DNA of 64,000 nt from Diadema setosum (taxonomy: Eukaryota; Echinodermata; Echinoidea; Diadematoida; Diadematidae), in NCBI RefSeq assembly GCF_964275005.1, contig NC_092701.1, forward strand, positions 31,683,919 through 31,747,918, in the 5' to 3' direction. The notes beneath the pieces were generated by a model. That model did no database searches. It was not told the DNA's origin and was given only the letters and a program-made list of their open reading frames with translations. The translations under genes were made by a program, and so were the position numbers. Numbering within the stretch: position 1 is the stretch's first letter; the number at the start of each line of letters is the position of its first letter. Below, one piece after another: positions 1-23,723 of this stretch.

Positions 1-43
1 CAAATCAAATCAAATCAAGTCATCTTCTCTTCTCTGTTCTCAG

Positions 44-11436
<11,393 letters not shown>

Positions 11437-14400
11437 GCAGCTATGGGAAATTCACTTCGTAGACCCTATTTGCGCCAAAATGGAAATGGGATGATCTTTG
11501 TATCGGGATTATGTCTGATTGGAACATGCCTACAGACTGCAGTAACAAGATTTGACTGGATGAGTAGACATACGAAAGAAAGGTAACATGCTGTGTGTGA
11601 AGGCAGAATATGCTTCTACCTTCAGTGTGAAGCTAGAAGCATTGCCCTTAGCAACCAAGCTCATAGCAACAAGGTCCATAGCAGCAATGCCCATGGACTC
11701 TTTAAGATTATATAAATATATATTTTTTTATAGGTTTCTTTGTGTGTTATCTGTATGTCTGTGTGTGTATGTATGTAGATTAGCAAACAGAGTGTTTGTA
11801 GAAAGGATCTTCTTGGTTGCTGTTACCCAACTTGTTAGTTTGGTCTTCAAATTGGCAATGACCAAGTTTTTATTATTTCACGCTAATTTTATCCTCTGAA
11901 TTTAGTTGTTCATGTTTGAAAATGTCAAGCAACTAAATGAATGTTTGGGTCTTTGGATCTATTACTGCAAACAAAGAGATTTTGTGAGAATGAGATCTAG
12001 CAACTACATGGTAATACTGCTCGATATTCATTCAGACTGGATGTGAGTGGACTTGTTTGAAAGCAATTCGACATCACGTGTCGGTGTGTTTGAAAATTTA
12101 TATGGCATTAGCTGTCATATGAATGTTACTCCATAAAAAGCTTTTCGGACACCATGGGGGTTGCCCAAGGCTGTCTGACTATCTTTTAGGCATTTTTTTT
12201 TTTTCTGTTTAATGCTTAAATCTGTTAGTGACATTGTGACAGTCCTTCATTGAAATCCAACTTAGCATCTTATTTTGGTGCTTGGAAGATGTGCTGTGTA
12301 ATTGTAATGCCCAACTGCCTGGTATAGGATTCTGTGTGAGTGTCAGGTCAGGGAATGCAAGAGACATGAGCAGTATTGTGTTGTATGTTCCATTTATAGT
12401 CCTTTCGCGAGAAAGCATCATTTCAAGATTCATTCAGTAGTACTGTTCATACTCTGTCAATCACTTAGCTTGGTCACATTTAGTGCAAATGGCACAAATG
12501 GTTTTGTGCACTGGTAAGATTTGTTTGTTTCAGTTGACAAGTTGAACTCATTATGACACATATGAGCAAGATGGTGGTTACCATGCATGGTCCATATATA
12601 TATTTATAGTTTGTAAATATGTGTGTTTCCCCTTAAATGCTTGAATTGCATGTTACTATTGATTACCTATTCCAAGGGGCATTTACATGTTATTTGTCTT
12701 TTGATATGTTTGCACTTTTATTGCCCAAACAAAGGACAATAATATAACAATAGTAATCTGACGAGATTACAAGGTTCCATGTCTAACACATGATATTTCA
12801 CAGCTGTTGTTTAAACAACTATTTGGAATGCTCTTAAATATGACATATTTACATTTGTATTATGTAAAATATGGAAAACTTTTTTTCCATTGTGTAGTAG
12901 TTCTTTGAGGTTTGAGTGAAAAGAGTATTTATTTGCCATTTGCAGGCTAACTCTATTTCTACATGTAATGCTATTGGTTCTATTTGTTTGATATTTAGGT
13001 TGGTTTTCTGTATGTTTTTTACTAATTTTGGAATGGACTGACATTTATGATTCACATTTTGTATTTGATACTTATGCAATTTGTTAAATACTTTGTTTTG
13101 TAAAGGTGTCAATTTCTTATTTCCTTTCAAGAAATTGTACCATTCTTAAATCATATGTTTTAAAGAGATACATGTTTTATACTACATAAGATCTATCTCT
13201 TTTTTTTTCTGAAACTCTACATATTTGTACGTCTTCCTTTTTTGTACTTGATAATTAGCAAAAATTCATGCTTTGAACTGTACTTATTGTGGATCGTGCC
13301 ATAAAAGCTCTAACCATCGACAAATCCAATTGGAGAAAGCTGACTGCCTCATGGGTTGGACAATGACGTAAGAGTTACTAAGTCTAAGACTAAAACCACG
13401 TAAGTGGTGTGTACCAAAGTATGTAAATCATGTGCCCTCCAGAGATGACCTCTACTCGGATTTTGTAGTGATTTTAACAAGTGTGTGTGTGTGTGTGTGT
13501 GTGTACGTTCTAGGTGTCACAGTTGTGTGAAAGCAGAATGATTCCTGAAATGGTAGCATGGCTTTCTCGTTTGATATTAAGGTCCACAATTCTTGTTAGT
13601 ATTGTACGATATATTGTAATTTTTAGCAGTGAGTCAGTGTAACTAGCCGTAGGATACAGTTTTAATATCTTTTTTGTTTCCTTATTATATTACAATTCAA
13701 AAGAAAAAAAAATGGCAGCATATACACAGTACATGGCACAAATGTTGTTTACCACTAAGAATTTTTCTTTTTTCATGTAAATTTTGAATGACTCGTGTGA
13801 TGTCATGATCCACATCTGCAGCTCTGTATAAAGAGCTGGATGTGGAACATATTTTCTATTTTATTTCATGTGAAGGTTCAGGATTTCTTCCAATACATCA
13901 TTATATGATGATTTTTTTTGATGAAATGCGACAGTGGTGGCATATTTTTGTACATAAACTGTAGATACAACACGCAAATCTAAACACACAAATCTAAAGA
14001 GGTTCTTATTAAAGCAAGAAAGGCTGTTGATGCAATTTTGCAATACATCTATGTTAGTGTAATATACAGGTGTATTCTTATTACATGCAATTGACAACGG
14101 ACAAGTGTGAAAAACGTGTACATGTCGTCTGACGTGAAACAAGGCCGTAGGAAGTGTTATGGATTTTGATGATATATTTGATTACTGAAGGTAGCTGTTA
14201 CATTTTCTTCTACAATGTACACGTATTATCATGTATTTAAATCAAGGCTAATACATGTACATGTGCCATTTCTGTTGATGGGGTCACATCATGATTTGTA
14301 TGGAATGTCAATTTCACATGCCTTCCCATTTTCCATTTCAATTTGCAAGGTTCCAATTATTTGCAAAGTTGAATTTCAAGTGTGGTTGAAATATCGACAT

Positions 14401-15174
14401 CGACTTCAATTATAATTTGTTACACTTCGTTGTGTTGGTCGACAACACACGTTCTGCAATGTGTCAATGGATTATGCAAATGAGTGTATGGAGCACAAGA
14501 TGAATTATGAGAATCAGTAATGTGTTATGTTTTGAGCCTCTGAAGCATTCCAGGTAGTTTGAATCTCTGCACGTGTCTTCAGCCGATCGCTTGCCAAGAA
14601 AAATCCCTGCAGTCTGAATGACCAATCTTCCAACCAAAGAGTTATGTGATATATAGATTATCATGTGTGATTTGTGCAGTACAGTTCCTTTTTCTTATGA
14701 AAAGTTGTGATTACTGTATCTCCTTTCATTTTCAATGGACATTACTTCTCAAGGTTACACAAAATTGTGGTCAAATTACTTGGAAGTGGAAAGTATGAGA
14801 AGAAGTGTTAGATTGAATGTAACTGAGATTGCAGACCGATCAGTATTGCAAGTAAAACTTATCATCAAATGAAAACTTTTTGAATCTTGTGACAAGTATT
14901 TTTTTTTTTCTGTGAATTTCATTTTGTAATATCTTGTAATTCAGTAAAATTCAGGTGAAATGGTGCTACTCTAGTTTGAAATTACTTCCTTAAAGCTTTT
15001 TGTGATGTAGAATGATTTCACACGGCATGCTCTAAAGAATATACACCTCTTTTACACTCTAAATGCCTCTTTGAATATCTTTTGTTTTCTTGTGTCAGAT
15101 GCGACTGAGCTTTGAAGAGAGAATTAACTTTGTACTGAAATTGTCAATTTGTTTTTGTTTTTGTTTTTAATCTG
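11437..15174 (+). other. Probable 3' UTR of the ABCC4-like gene
   Basis: AT-rich sequence with no credible exon follows the stop codon. It has a (GT)n run at 13481-13504 and many TGTAAATA/TTTGTA-type words (for example 12613). An ATTAAA at 14008-14013 is a plausible poly(A) signal. The first canonical AATAAA I find downstream of the stop is at 15534-15539, just past a SINE. The transcript end cannot be fixed from sequence. Confidence 0.45.
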
Positions 15175-15511
15175 AGAAGGTGGCTGGATAGCCCATATTC
15201 AACAGTATTACATATAGCTGCATGGTCTTCCATGGGGTCCAGTTGGATGTGAGGTGGGACCACTTCACCGGGTTAAACACCCTGCTCTTTGCGATGAATG
15301 AATCAAGCGGGATCTTTTACGTGCATGAGGTGTGACTCTCTCACACACGGGACCGTCATTTTATGTCCTATCCGATGAACAGAGTGTTTTGCCTTATACT
15401 GTACTGGAGAGGACGGTATGATTACATACATTTCTCAGTTAGACTCGAGATTCAAACCCGGGTCCGTTGGATCTGGAGGCAGATGCACCACCGACCATCC
15501 CGACTGGGCCA
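15175..15511 (-). mobile_element. tRNA-derived SINE, reverse strand
   Basis: On the minus strand the head reads GGTCGGTGGTGCATCTGCC (A-box region) and then CCCGGGTTTGAATCTC (B-box) near 15448-15465. The body includes the complement of ATCTTTTACGTGCATGAGG. Head-to-tail order runs from 15511 down to about 15175. Confidence 0.7.
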
Positions 15512-15533
15512 AATCATCAAAATTGACTTTTGA

Positions 15534-15539
15534 AATAAA
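15534..15539 (+). promoter_or_regulatory. Candidate poly(A) signal AATAAA
   Basis: Canonical hexamer about 4.1 kb past the ABCC4-like stop codon. It abuts a reverse-strand SINE, so it may be fortuitous. ATTAAA at 14008 is the alternative. Confidence 0.25.
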
Positions 15540-15780
15540 GTTCAACAATGAACAGTTTCATTATATAGTCAGACAGTGCCTGCAAAGTTCGTAACTACAT
15601 GTACATGTTCAAAAAGCAATGGTGATATACTGTACTTCGCAATAATATGTGTAGTAGACTATCATATCTGCAGAAGTGTGCTCCCCACCAACATCCTCTC
15701 CCCACCCCCTGCACACAAAATACTCGCCACCTTCAACACTCAAACTCGCCAAGTATGAACACACTCTCACTCATGTATCA

Positions 15781-15794
15781 ACACACACACACGC

Positions 15795-15841
<47 letters not shown>
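15781..15841. repeat. (CA)n microsatellite
   Basis: About 30 CA units with two CG interruptions. Confidence 0.95.
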
Positions 15842-15842
<1 letters not shown>

Positions 15843-16439
15843 CACTGCACACACACTGCTTACTTCACAGTTGCTGCATCATAAAAAGAATATCTACTTT
15901 ACCTTTTAGGGGAAGTTGAGTAGGTGAAAAAAAAATGCGGGAAATAAGGTCATTTAAAGACATTTGACAAATATTGTGATTGAAAAGAATTCCCGATTTG
16001 GTGTTGACCTTAGCGATATTGGCGTCATCACGGAAGGGGATTTCGCGGGACCAAACTTGGCCTTTTTCTGATGGAATGGACTGCGACCAGTATTCCATGA
16101 CACACGATGTATTGCAGTGAGGTTCCATATGGCATTTGCTCTTGCGACAGTAACTCCCATTAAATATTTCCTCGCTAAGCCAAACATAAATTGTACCCCA
16201 AAACATAACGCTTACCCTAATCCTCGCGTTAAACCAAACCTAAAGCCCAATCACAACCCTAACCCTAATCCTGTAAGTCCTTGGAGAAAATACGAACAGA
16301 GCAACTGTCTCACGAGCAATATACATTATATACAATGTACATGTATGTCGTTTCACCGGCAATGAACACGTACCATGCTCACCCATGTTGACTCTTTAAT
16401 TAGAAAGACATACAAAAGCTAGCAATAATCATTTAAATC

Positions 16440-16596
16440 CAGGGGCGGATCCAGGACTTCTGTAAAGGGTGGGGGGGGGGCGTAACTATTATTTTTGGTG
16501 CCACTTCCGGGTTTCATTATTTTTTTTTTCTTTTGTTTTTAACAATAAATAAAGGGGGGCGTGCACCTCTTGCGCCTCCCTCTGGATCCGCCACTG
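16440..16596. mobile_element. MITE with GGCGGATCC ends
   Basis: It starts CAGGGGCGGATCCAGG and ends CTGGATCCGCCACTG, an inverted terminal repeat of about 16 bp. AAATC abuts both ends (16435-16439 and 16597-16601), a possible target-site duplication. Internal G and T runs. The same end (CAGTGGCGGATCCAGG) recurs at 28159 and 31580 without its partner. Confidence 0.72.
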
Positions 16597-17164
16597 AAAT
16601 CTACCCCCACAAACACACTCACATACCCTAAAATTTGCGTATTGGATTGTAAACAAAAACCCCAAGAGAAGGGTATTATTGTCCTTAGAGAACCTGAACG
16701 TGTCTATGAAATCTTAGTATCGAAGTAAAAAGAATCTTTTACTTCCATGCCGAACATGACACCATCAATCATTATTGATTTTTCAGAGTTTGATTTCTAA
16801 AGATAGTCGTAATCATGTCAGACAGGAAGTTTTCGCCAAACATTTTGCAATGCGTTAAGCGTACAGATGCAAATTTAAAAGAAAAAAATGGAAAAACTCA
16901 GCTACAGTCTCTGAGAAAGTCTGCTTTTAATTTATTCGTTTGTAAATTTGGGGTTACTTTCATGGGCTGCATTCAGAAAATGCAAACTCTTACCAGTGGA
17001 TTCATGATGTTACAGTAGTAGGATGAAATTAAGAAAAAGTGCAGGGAATAAGAAAAATAAGTTCCAGGGTCCATTTCTTTTTTGTTAGTGCATAATGAAG
17101 CTCCTTCAGAAGGCGTGGATAGTGACTTGCATCGGGAACAGGTTAAGAATGTGTACTTTTCATT

Positions 17165-17271
17165 AATAAAGGTACAAAATTAAATCAATTCATCTGGACT
17201 TACTGTTTGAATTCCGAGAACGAATAAAAACAGTAAGTCCAGATGAATTGATTTAATTTTGTACCTTTATT
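17165..17271. repeat. Perfect 44-bp hairpin
   Basis: 17165-17208 is the exact reverse complement of 17228-17271, with a 19-nt spacer. The arm starts AATAAAGGTACAAAATTAAA. No flanking duplication or coding sequence was recognised. Confidence 0.9.
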
Positions 17272-17821
17272 GATCGTTACCTGGATGAATCAGAACTTAC
17301 ACCATTTGATAATTTTCATTAACAAAAACATAATAAAAAAATCAACCTCCTTGCCGAGGACAAGAGACACCGATCATCTCCTTTAGGAGTATATTATACA
17401 AAATAAAATAATAATGATAAATTGATTCTTATGTTAATGTAATCCGAAAGCCCCAAACAATTCTTTCGTTGTTCATTCCATTGTCTTTGCTGTGACTTAA
17501 CCGGGTACCAAAAATAGAAACGTCGCACACAATACATCACATGCATGATAGAGCTTTGAGTCTGTGTCTGAAAGTGTTGAAATTGTTGATTACAACATTC
17601 AATTATAATCATTAGATACTGTATAACAGTTCTTGCTGTGTATTCGATTGGCAGTATGATATTCCTGGAATGACTATCTTTTACTTTCTCTTTGCGAACC
17701 CGTGCATCCATTGTCTTCTCCTGGATGGTCACGTGACCCCCCCCCCCCATCGTATTCAATGTATAAATGTGCACTGTACACACTGCACATGTATGTTGTG
17801 CCAACTGAAATAATGATTATA

Positions 17822-17826
<5 letters not shown>

Positions 17827-17855
<29 letters not shown>

Positions 17856-18038
17856 CATACACGCAGATTTTATATTCGTATGTATAATTATTTACTTCAG
17901 TAGGCCTAATTCTTTATACAACACAACTGTCTTTATCATATTTCTTGAAAATGCGTTATGCTTCATGTTTCCTCGTATGCGATACAAGTTTTTTCATAAT
18001 TTTTTTTTCATTGAATATATTCTTGATCCTACACTTGG
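17827..18038. repeat. Dispersed repeat, copy 1 (partner at 23279-23473)
   Basis: It starts in a (GT)n run and shares, with small differences, the partner's order: ATTTACTTCAG, AACACAACTG, CTTTATCATATTTCTTG and ATATTCTTGATCCTACACTT. Same orientation, 5.45 kb apart. Confidence 0.75.
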
Positions 18039-18413
18039 CAAGGCAAGAAAGAACATCAATGCCATGCAGAAACAGCTTTTGCACGTGATCAACTGGGAAC
18101 ATTATCTTCTGAGCGAATATAATGTGTGGGAAAATCCAAGACACCAAAACGGGGAAAAAAAATATCCATATTTATTGTATGCGTGCACCCAATGGACCAG
18201 TGCGATGAGCCCGAGACATATTTGTGGAATATTTTGTCAATTCTGCAGCCATTCGACTAAGGTCTTCACAAGTAGGAAGTTTAGTGACAGGAACATCAAT
18301 TAATTATCTCCATGTACAATGGCACTATAAATCAGGAGAAGGACAGATTGTTTACTCTGTTGCAATTTGCGAAAACAGTGACGTGATACCTATCACCTCT
18401 CCCGATTAGCTGG

Positions 18414-19477
18414 TTAAAGGACAAATTCACCTTCATAGACATGTGGGTTGAGTGAATGCAGCAATATCAGTAGGACACATCAGTGAGAATTTGAGTAAAA
18501 TCGAACAATCCGTTCAAAAGTTATGAATTTTTGAAGTTTCTGCCAGTCATGGCTGGATGAGAAGACTACTGTAGCTTGTGATGTCACATGTGTACAACGA
18601 TATAAAGAAAGAATAAAGAAAATTAAACATATTTTCACTTTTCTTGCATAACAAAAGAACACCCGATTTCTCTCTTTTAGAAGGCAGGGGGAATAATATT
18701 ACCCTGAAGATACGTCAGTAATAAGTTGAAGAAATGCACACTTTATTCAAGTAAGTAAAGTAAAGTTTTGTGAAATTCTCTTTATTTTCCTTATATGGTT
18801 GTACGCATGTGACATCATACACTGCAGTTAGTCTTCTCATCCAGCAGTGACTACGCAAATACTTTAAGAATTCATAACTTCAATTCAATTCAATTCAATC
18901 TTTATTTCCGATTCAATATATAATATACAAAGTATATGTGAATATGAGCAAATTGTACAAAAAGTGAGTTTAAAAACAATGGAAACGACAACAAAACAAG
19001 GCGAGATTATGATAAAGACAAAAGAATAAAAAAACACATCGGGAAAACAGATATCACAGTACATAGAGAACAGAAACTCATTAACATTATGTGTTTGGTT
19101 GACCGGAAAATGGTATGCGCGTAGAAAGCCAGAATAGGCTTGTTATGTTGCACATACCCCGCGTTATAATCATTTGAAAATTACTTTAAAAAAAAATCAA
19201 ATTAATCATAACAAAAAAGAGAAAAACATTAAACACCATAATACAAATAGAAGAAAGACTAATACATCCATACATAATAATCCAATCAATACTTACTAAT
19301 CAATAACTTCTTGTACTGCCTTTTGAACATATTATTAAACTGTGTATTGAATTTGCTCAGTTCTAAGTTCTTCGGAACGGATTGTTGGATTTTCCCCCAA
19401 ACTTTCACTGATGTGCTCTACTAATATTGTTGCATCCACTCAATCCACATATATATGAAGGTGGACTCGTCCTTTAA
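18414..19477. mobile_element. Foldback MITE split by a LINE fragment
   Basis: The left end TTAAAGGACAAATTCACCTT and right end AGGTGGACTCGTCCTTTAA are inverted copies. The inner arms also match: GCTGGATGAGAAGACTA at 18550 and its complement near 18830. The right arm is interrupted from 18881 to about 19372 by an unrelated LINE tail. Removing that restores continuous pairing with the left arm. Confidence 0.75.
18881..19372 (-). mobile_element. 5'-truncated LINE 3' end, reverse strand
   Basis: On the minus strand it contains a short ORF end with a K/L-rich stretch (MFKRQYKKLLISKY then stop), then a 3' UTR, and finishes with GAAATAAAG followed by a (ATTGA)n tail. This is the form of CR1/L2-group LINE tails. 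Inserted in the right arm of a foldback MITE. Confidence 0.65.
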
Positions 19478-19809
19478 ACATAATTATCACATCATACCAA
19501 AAATTTACGACGTCAGAATGAAAACACCACTTGACTTAGAAACTCGGGATAAGCTCCAACAATTCTTGTACATTTTGTTCTCGGTTCTGACAGGATTAGG
19601 TAAGTAATCCTCTTATTTTCGTTTCATGATTTGCATGTCGAGATGAGCTGTGGATTAAAACTGGGTTCAACTTCTGTCCGCTTCGTACATTCTTAGACAA
19701 GATGTTTTACCAATTACTATTTCTCGTTTGACCCAAGAAATGATTGCGTTTATAACAATGTGGAGTTAAATCATGACCGATCCTATAATTCATGCGGCGT
19801 AAATCCATA

Positions 19810-20212
19810 CTGACGAGTGGGGGGGGGGGGGGGATGGTCACCATCACCACGATTACAAGCCCACAACCGGACCGGCGCAGCCTTTTTTTTTTTTTTTTTT
19901 TTTTGGGGGGGGGGGAGAAGCTTTGTGCCCCCCTCTCCCCCCCCCCCCCCTACACACACACACACTTTACAGGGATCGGACGCCCCACTCTTTTGCATGA
20001 AATATAAAGTGGGAGAAAAGTGGCAGCAACAACATAAAGACTTTTTGTTCTTGTTGCTTTTTTTTTTTTTTTTTTTTTGCTTGTCAGACGACTTTCGGCG
20101 GAAAATCAGACCTTAGAAGTATGAAAACATTTTTTTTTTTTGAAATATCTGTGAGAGGGAGCGGAACGACCGAACGGGGGAAGGATGTGTATGGGGGGGG
20201 GGGGTATCCCTC
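19810..20212. repeat. Cluster of long homopolymer runs
   Basis: Within 400 bp lie several mono-nucleotide runs of roughly 12 to 22 bases: two of G and one mixed T-then-G run, one of C, and two more of T. They include a G run starting at 19819, T then G from about 19882, C from about 19937 and G from about 20194. The start resembles an element end (GGCGTAAATCC at 19796). Confidence 0.8.
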
Positions 20213-20411
20213 TCCCACACGAGGAAGATTTTGCATTTTCAGACCTGAAATTCAGCGATCTGGTGCTCACTTGTGGTGAAAATTTTGTTTTCTTTTCTTT
20301 AAAAAAACAATAAGAAAATGAAATATTCACAATATATTATTGAATGACAAAATCGTGGTATTTCAGCTCTTGCTGTGCGACATCACTGTGAAGGCCTACT
20401 AAATAATGGGG

Positions 20412-22185
20412 CCTATCATCGGCGTAGACAGGATTTGATCTTAGGAGGAGCGGTTATGACTTGTGAGGGAACGAATAAAGCGAGGGGGGAGGGTATGGTA
20501 GGGGGGTTTCCCCCTCTTACGGTGAAATCTCTTTGCGTTGAAAATTTTGACATTTTTCAGTCCAAAAACTGCCGTTTGTAGCTATATTCTTCGCTTTGGA
20601 AATGAAGGGGGGCACACCAGGCGCAACTGCTGTCAATCACTGGCAGCAACATCAGGAGAATGGCATAGCGATTAAATGCGAGCGAGCGGAGCGAGCGAGC
20701 ATGAAAATTTTAACATTTTACAGTCTAAAAACTGCCGTTTGTAGCTATACTTTTTCGCTTTGGAAATTAAGGGGGGCCGCATCAGGCGCAACTGCTGGCA
20801 AATACTGGCAGCAACATCAGGAGAATGGCATAGCAGTTAAATGCGAGCGAGCTTGAAAATTTTGACATTTTACCGTCCAAAGACTGCCGTTTGTGGCTGT
20901 ATTTTTCGCTTTGGAAATTATGGGGGCACACCGGGCGCAACTGTCGGCAATCGGGCAGCAACATCAGAATGGCATAACGATTAAATGCGAGCGAGCGAAG
21001 CCTTGAAAATTTTGATATTTTACAGCCCCACATGTCCTTTGTGGCTGTACTAGTATTTTTTCGCTTTGGAAATTAAGGGGGGGGGCGCACCGGGCGAAAA
21101 CTGCTGGCAATTACTGGCAGCAACATCAGGAGAATGGCATAATGATTAAATGCGAGCGAGCGAAGCGAATGAGCTTGAAAATATTGACATTTTCCAGTCC
21201 CAAAAACTGTCGTTTGTGGCTGTATTTTTTCGCTTTGGAAATTAAGGGGGCGCACCAGGCAAAAACTGTTGGCAATTACTGGCAGCAACATCAGGAGAAT
21301 GCAGGCTTCAAAATTTTGACATTTGACAGTCCAAAAACTGCCGTTTGTAGCTATATTTTTCGCTTTGGAAATTCAGGGGGCGCACCGGGCAAAAACTGCT
21401 GGCAATTACTGGCAGCAACATCAGGAGAATGGAATAATAATTAAATGCGAGCGAGCGAAGCGAGCGAGCTTCAAAAATTTGACATTTTACAGTCCCCAAA
21501 CTGCCGTTTGTAGCTATATTTTTCGCTTTGGAAATTAAGGGGGGCGCACCTGCTCACAATCACTAGCAGCAACATCAGGAGAATGGCATAGCGATTAAAT
21601 GCGAGCGAGCGGAGCGAGCGAGCTTGAAAATTTTGACATTTTACAGTCTAAAAACTGCCGTTTGTAGCTCAGTGTACTTTTTCGCTTTGGAAATTTAGGG
21701 GGCACACCGAGTGCAACTGCCGGCAATTACTGGCAGCAACATCAGGAGAATGGCATAGCGGGTAAATGCGAGCGAGCGGAGCGAGCGAGCTTGAAAATTT
21801 TGACATTTTACAGTCCAAAGACTGCCGTTTGTGGCTGTATTTTTTCGCTTTGGAAATTAAGGGGGCACACCGGGCGCAACTGCCGGCAATTACTGGCAGC
21901 AACATCAGGAGAATGGCATACTGATTAAATGCTAGCGAGCGAAGCGAGTGAGCTTGAACATTTTGACATTTCCAGTCCTAAAAACTGTCGTTTGTAGCTA
22001 TATTTTCGCTTTGGAAATTAAGGGGGGCGCGCCGGGTGCACCTGCTGTCAATCACTGGCAGCAACATCAGGAGAATGGCATAGCGGTTAAATGCGAGCGA
22101 GCGGAGCGAGCGAGCTTTAAAATTTCAAAATTTTACACTCCAAAAACTGCCGTTTGTAGCTATATTTTTCGCTTTTGTTTGTCCC
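20412..22185. repeat. Tandem array, 11 units of about 155 bp
   Basis: The motif GAAAATTTTGACATTTTACAG, allowing variants, recurs near 20538, 20702, 20851, 21004, 21177, 21310, 21473, 21625, 21792, 21956 and 22117 (spacing 133-173). Each unit also has CTGCCGTTTGTAGCTAT, TTTTCGCTTTGGAAATTAAG, GGCAGCAACATCAGGAGAAT and a GCGAGCGAGC-type word. Units are imperfect, with indels. Short ORFs through it are by-products. Confidence 0.9.
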
Positions 22186-23685
22186 ATTTTTATTTGAGAA
22201 CCATCCCCCTCCCCCATCGACGCCTCTATACATATTAGGTTGCTTTAGTTAAGTGAAAGATCTGCTGCACACTCTTTGATAAATTAGGGAATATACGTCT
22301 ATGTCAAAAGTGTACAAAGTTTATCCCTTATCCTGTATAGCGGACCTTTTGCATGTTCATGATTGCAATACAACAATCTGGTGCATAGTTCTGGCGATAT
22401 TTGGACAATTTTCCATTAAGAAAGTTCGAGATTTGTCCTCATCTCGGGAATTGCTTGGGGGATAAATGATTTGTCTGTCTAAACACTTCCTTTGGATCGG
22501 GGCAAATGCCCCTTTGCCCCCCATAGATTCGACGTCCCTGATCTTCCCTTGGTATGCCCATAGATGTATCCTGACTGAGTCATCAGTCACTGTCGTTTCT
22601 CAGGAATGATTCAGGAAATGGAGGGGATTCAATTATGGCGATAAAGTTGTTGTTATTGTTTGTTTGTATGTTTTCGTACATATTTTGCAGATGGTCCCCA
22701 GTTGCGTCATAGCATGTTTACATGTAGACCTATACTATTTGACGTTGTCAACGCCTGAGCCATACCTTACAGTGTATGTCGATGTTACTTTCTTCGCGAG
22801 CGAGCGAAGCGAGCGAGCGCTTGAGAAAATTATACATTTTCCTACAAGATAGAATACTGTTCAGCTCTGTTACCTGTCTGAAGGCCGGCGTACAAACGTC
22901 ATGCAATATGCCAAAATTGATATAATCACATTTCTGCTTCCTCCATTTTTTCCCCTCAAAATTCAGGGGGGGGGGATGATTGTACAGGCCATCCCCCCCT
23001 CCTCCATTTCGGGGGGGGGGGAATATATCCCCCCATCCCCCCCGGGATTTACGCCCATGCTACGCTGCTCCTGAATTATGCAATAAATATGCTCCAAAAT
23101 GCTATTAAACCCGCAGACAGAATGGAACATTATGTGATCTTTGAAAACTTACTTTTTCTAACTGTTATTTCGCATGTGCATTTGATTACATTAAAGAGAC
23201 TTATGTCAAAGGTAGTAATCGCTGTATTAAAAAAAAAAAATGTTTTTTTTTTTACATTTTCAAATTGTGATTATTATAGTGTGTGTGTGTGTGTGTGCGT
23301 GTGTACATACATGTAGATTTTTATATGCGTATGTATATTTACTTCAGAAATTCATTAAACAACACAACTGCCTTTATCATATTTCTTGAAAATGCATTAT
23401 GCTTCTGTTTCCTTTTATGCGATACAGGTTTTCATCATTTTTTTATTGAATATATTCTTGATCCTACACTTGTCTACAATGCTCTTTAAGGACATAAAAG
23501 TGAGCAGATCTCGGTGTTTATCAAATGCTGTTGAATTAAAGAAGACGGTTAGATGAAATATAGATGCCGATATCTCAGTGAAAGTTTATAACATTTTGGT
23601 GAACACGATCAAGTGTTCATTGTCTTGTGTTCAGATAACTCACTCTTAGAGTAATTTCTATTAATGACCGAGGTACACTGCTTAG

Positions 23686-23723
<38 letters not shown>

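Noticed and set aside
16184-16266. Interstitial telomere repeats (CCCTAA-like text)
   Set aside because: Units such as ACCCTAATCC and ACCAAACCTA are irregular and few; not a TTAGGG array.
20412-22185. Protein-coding repeats in several frames
   Set aside because: Open frames arise from the tandem array; the phase changes with every indel and no protein family is seen.
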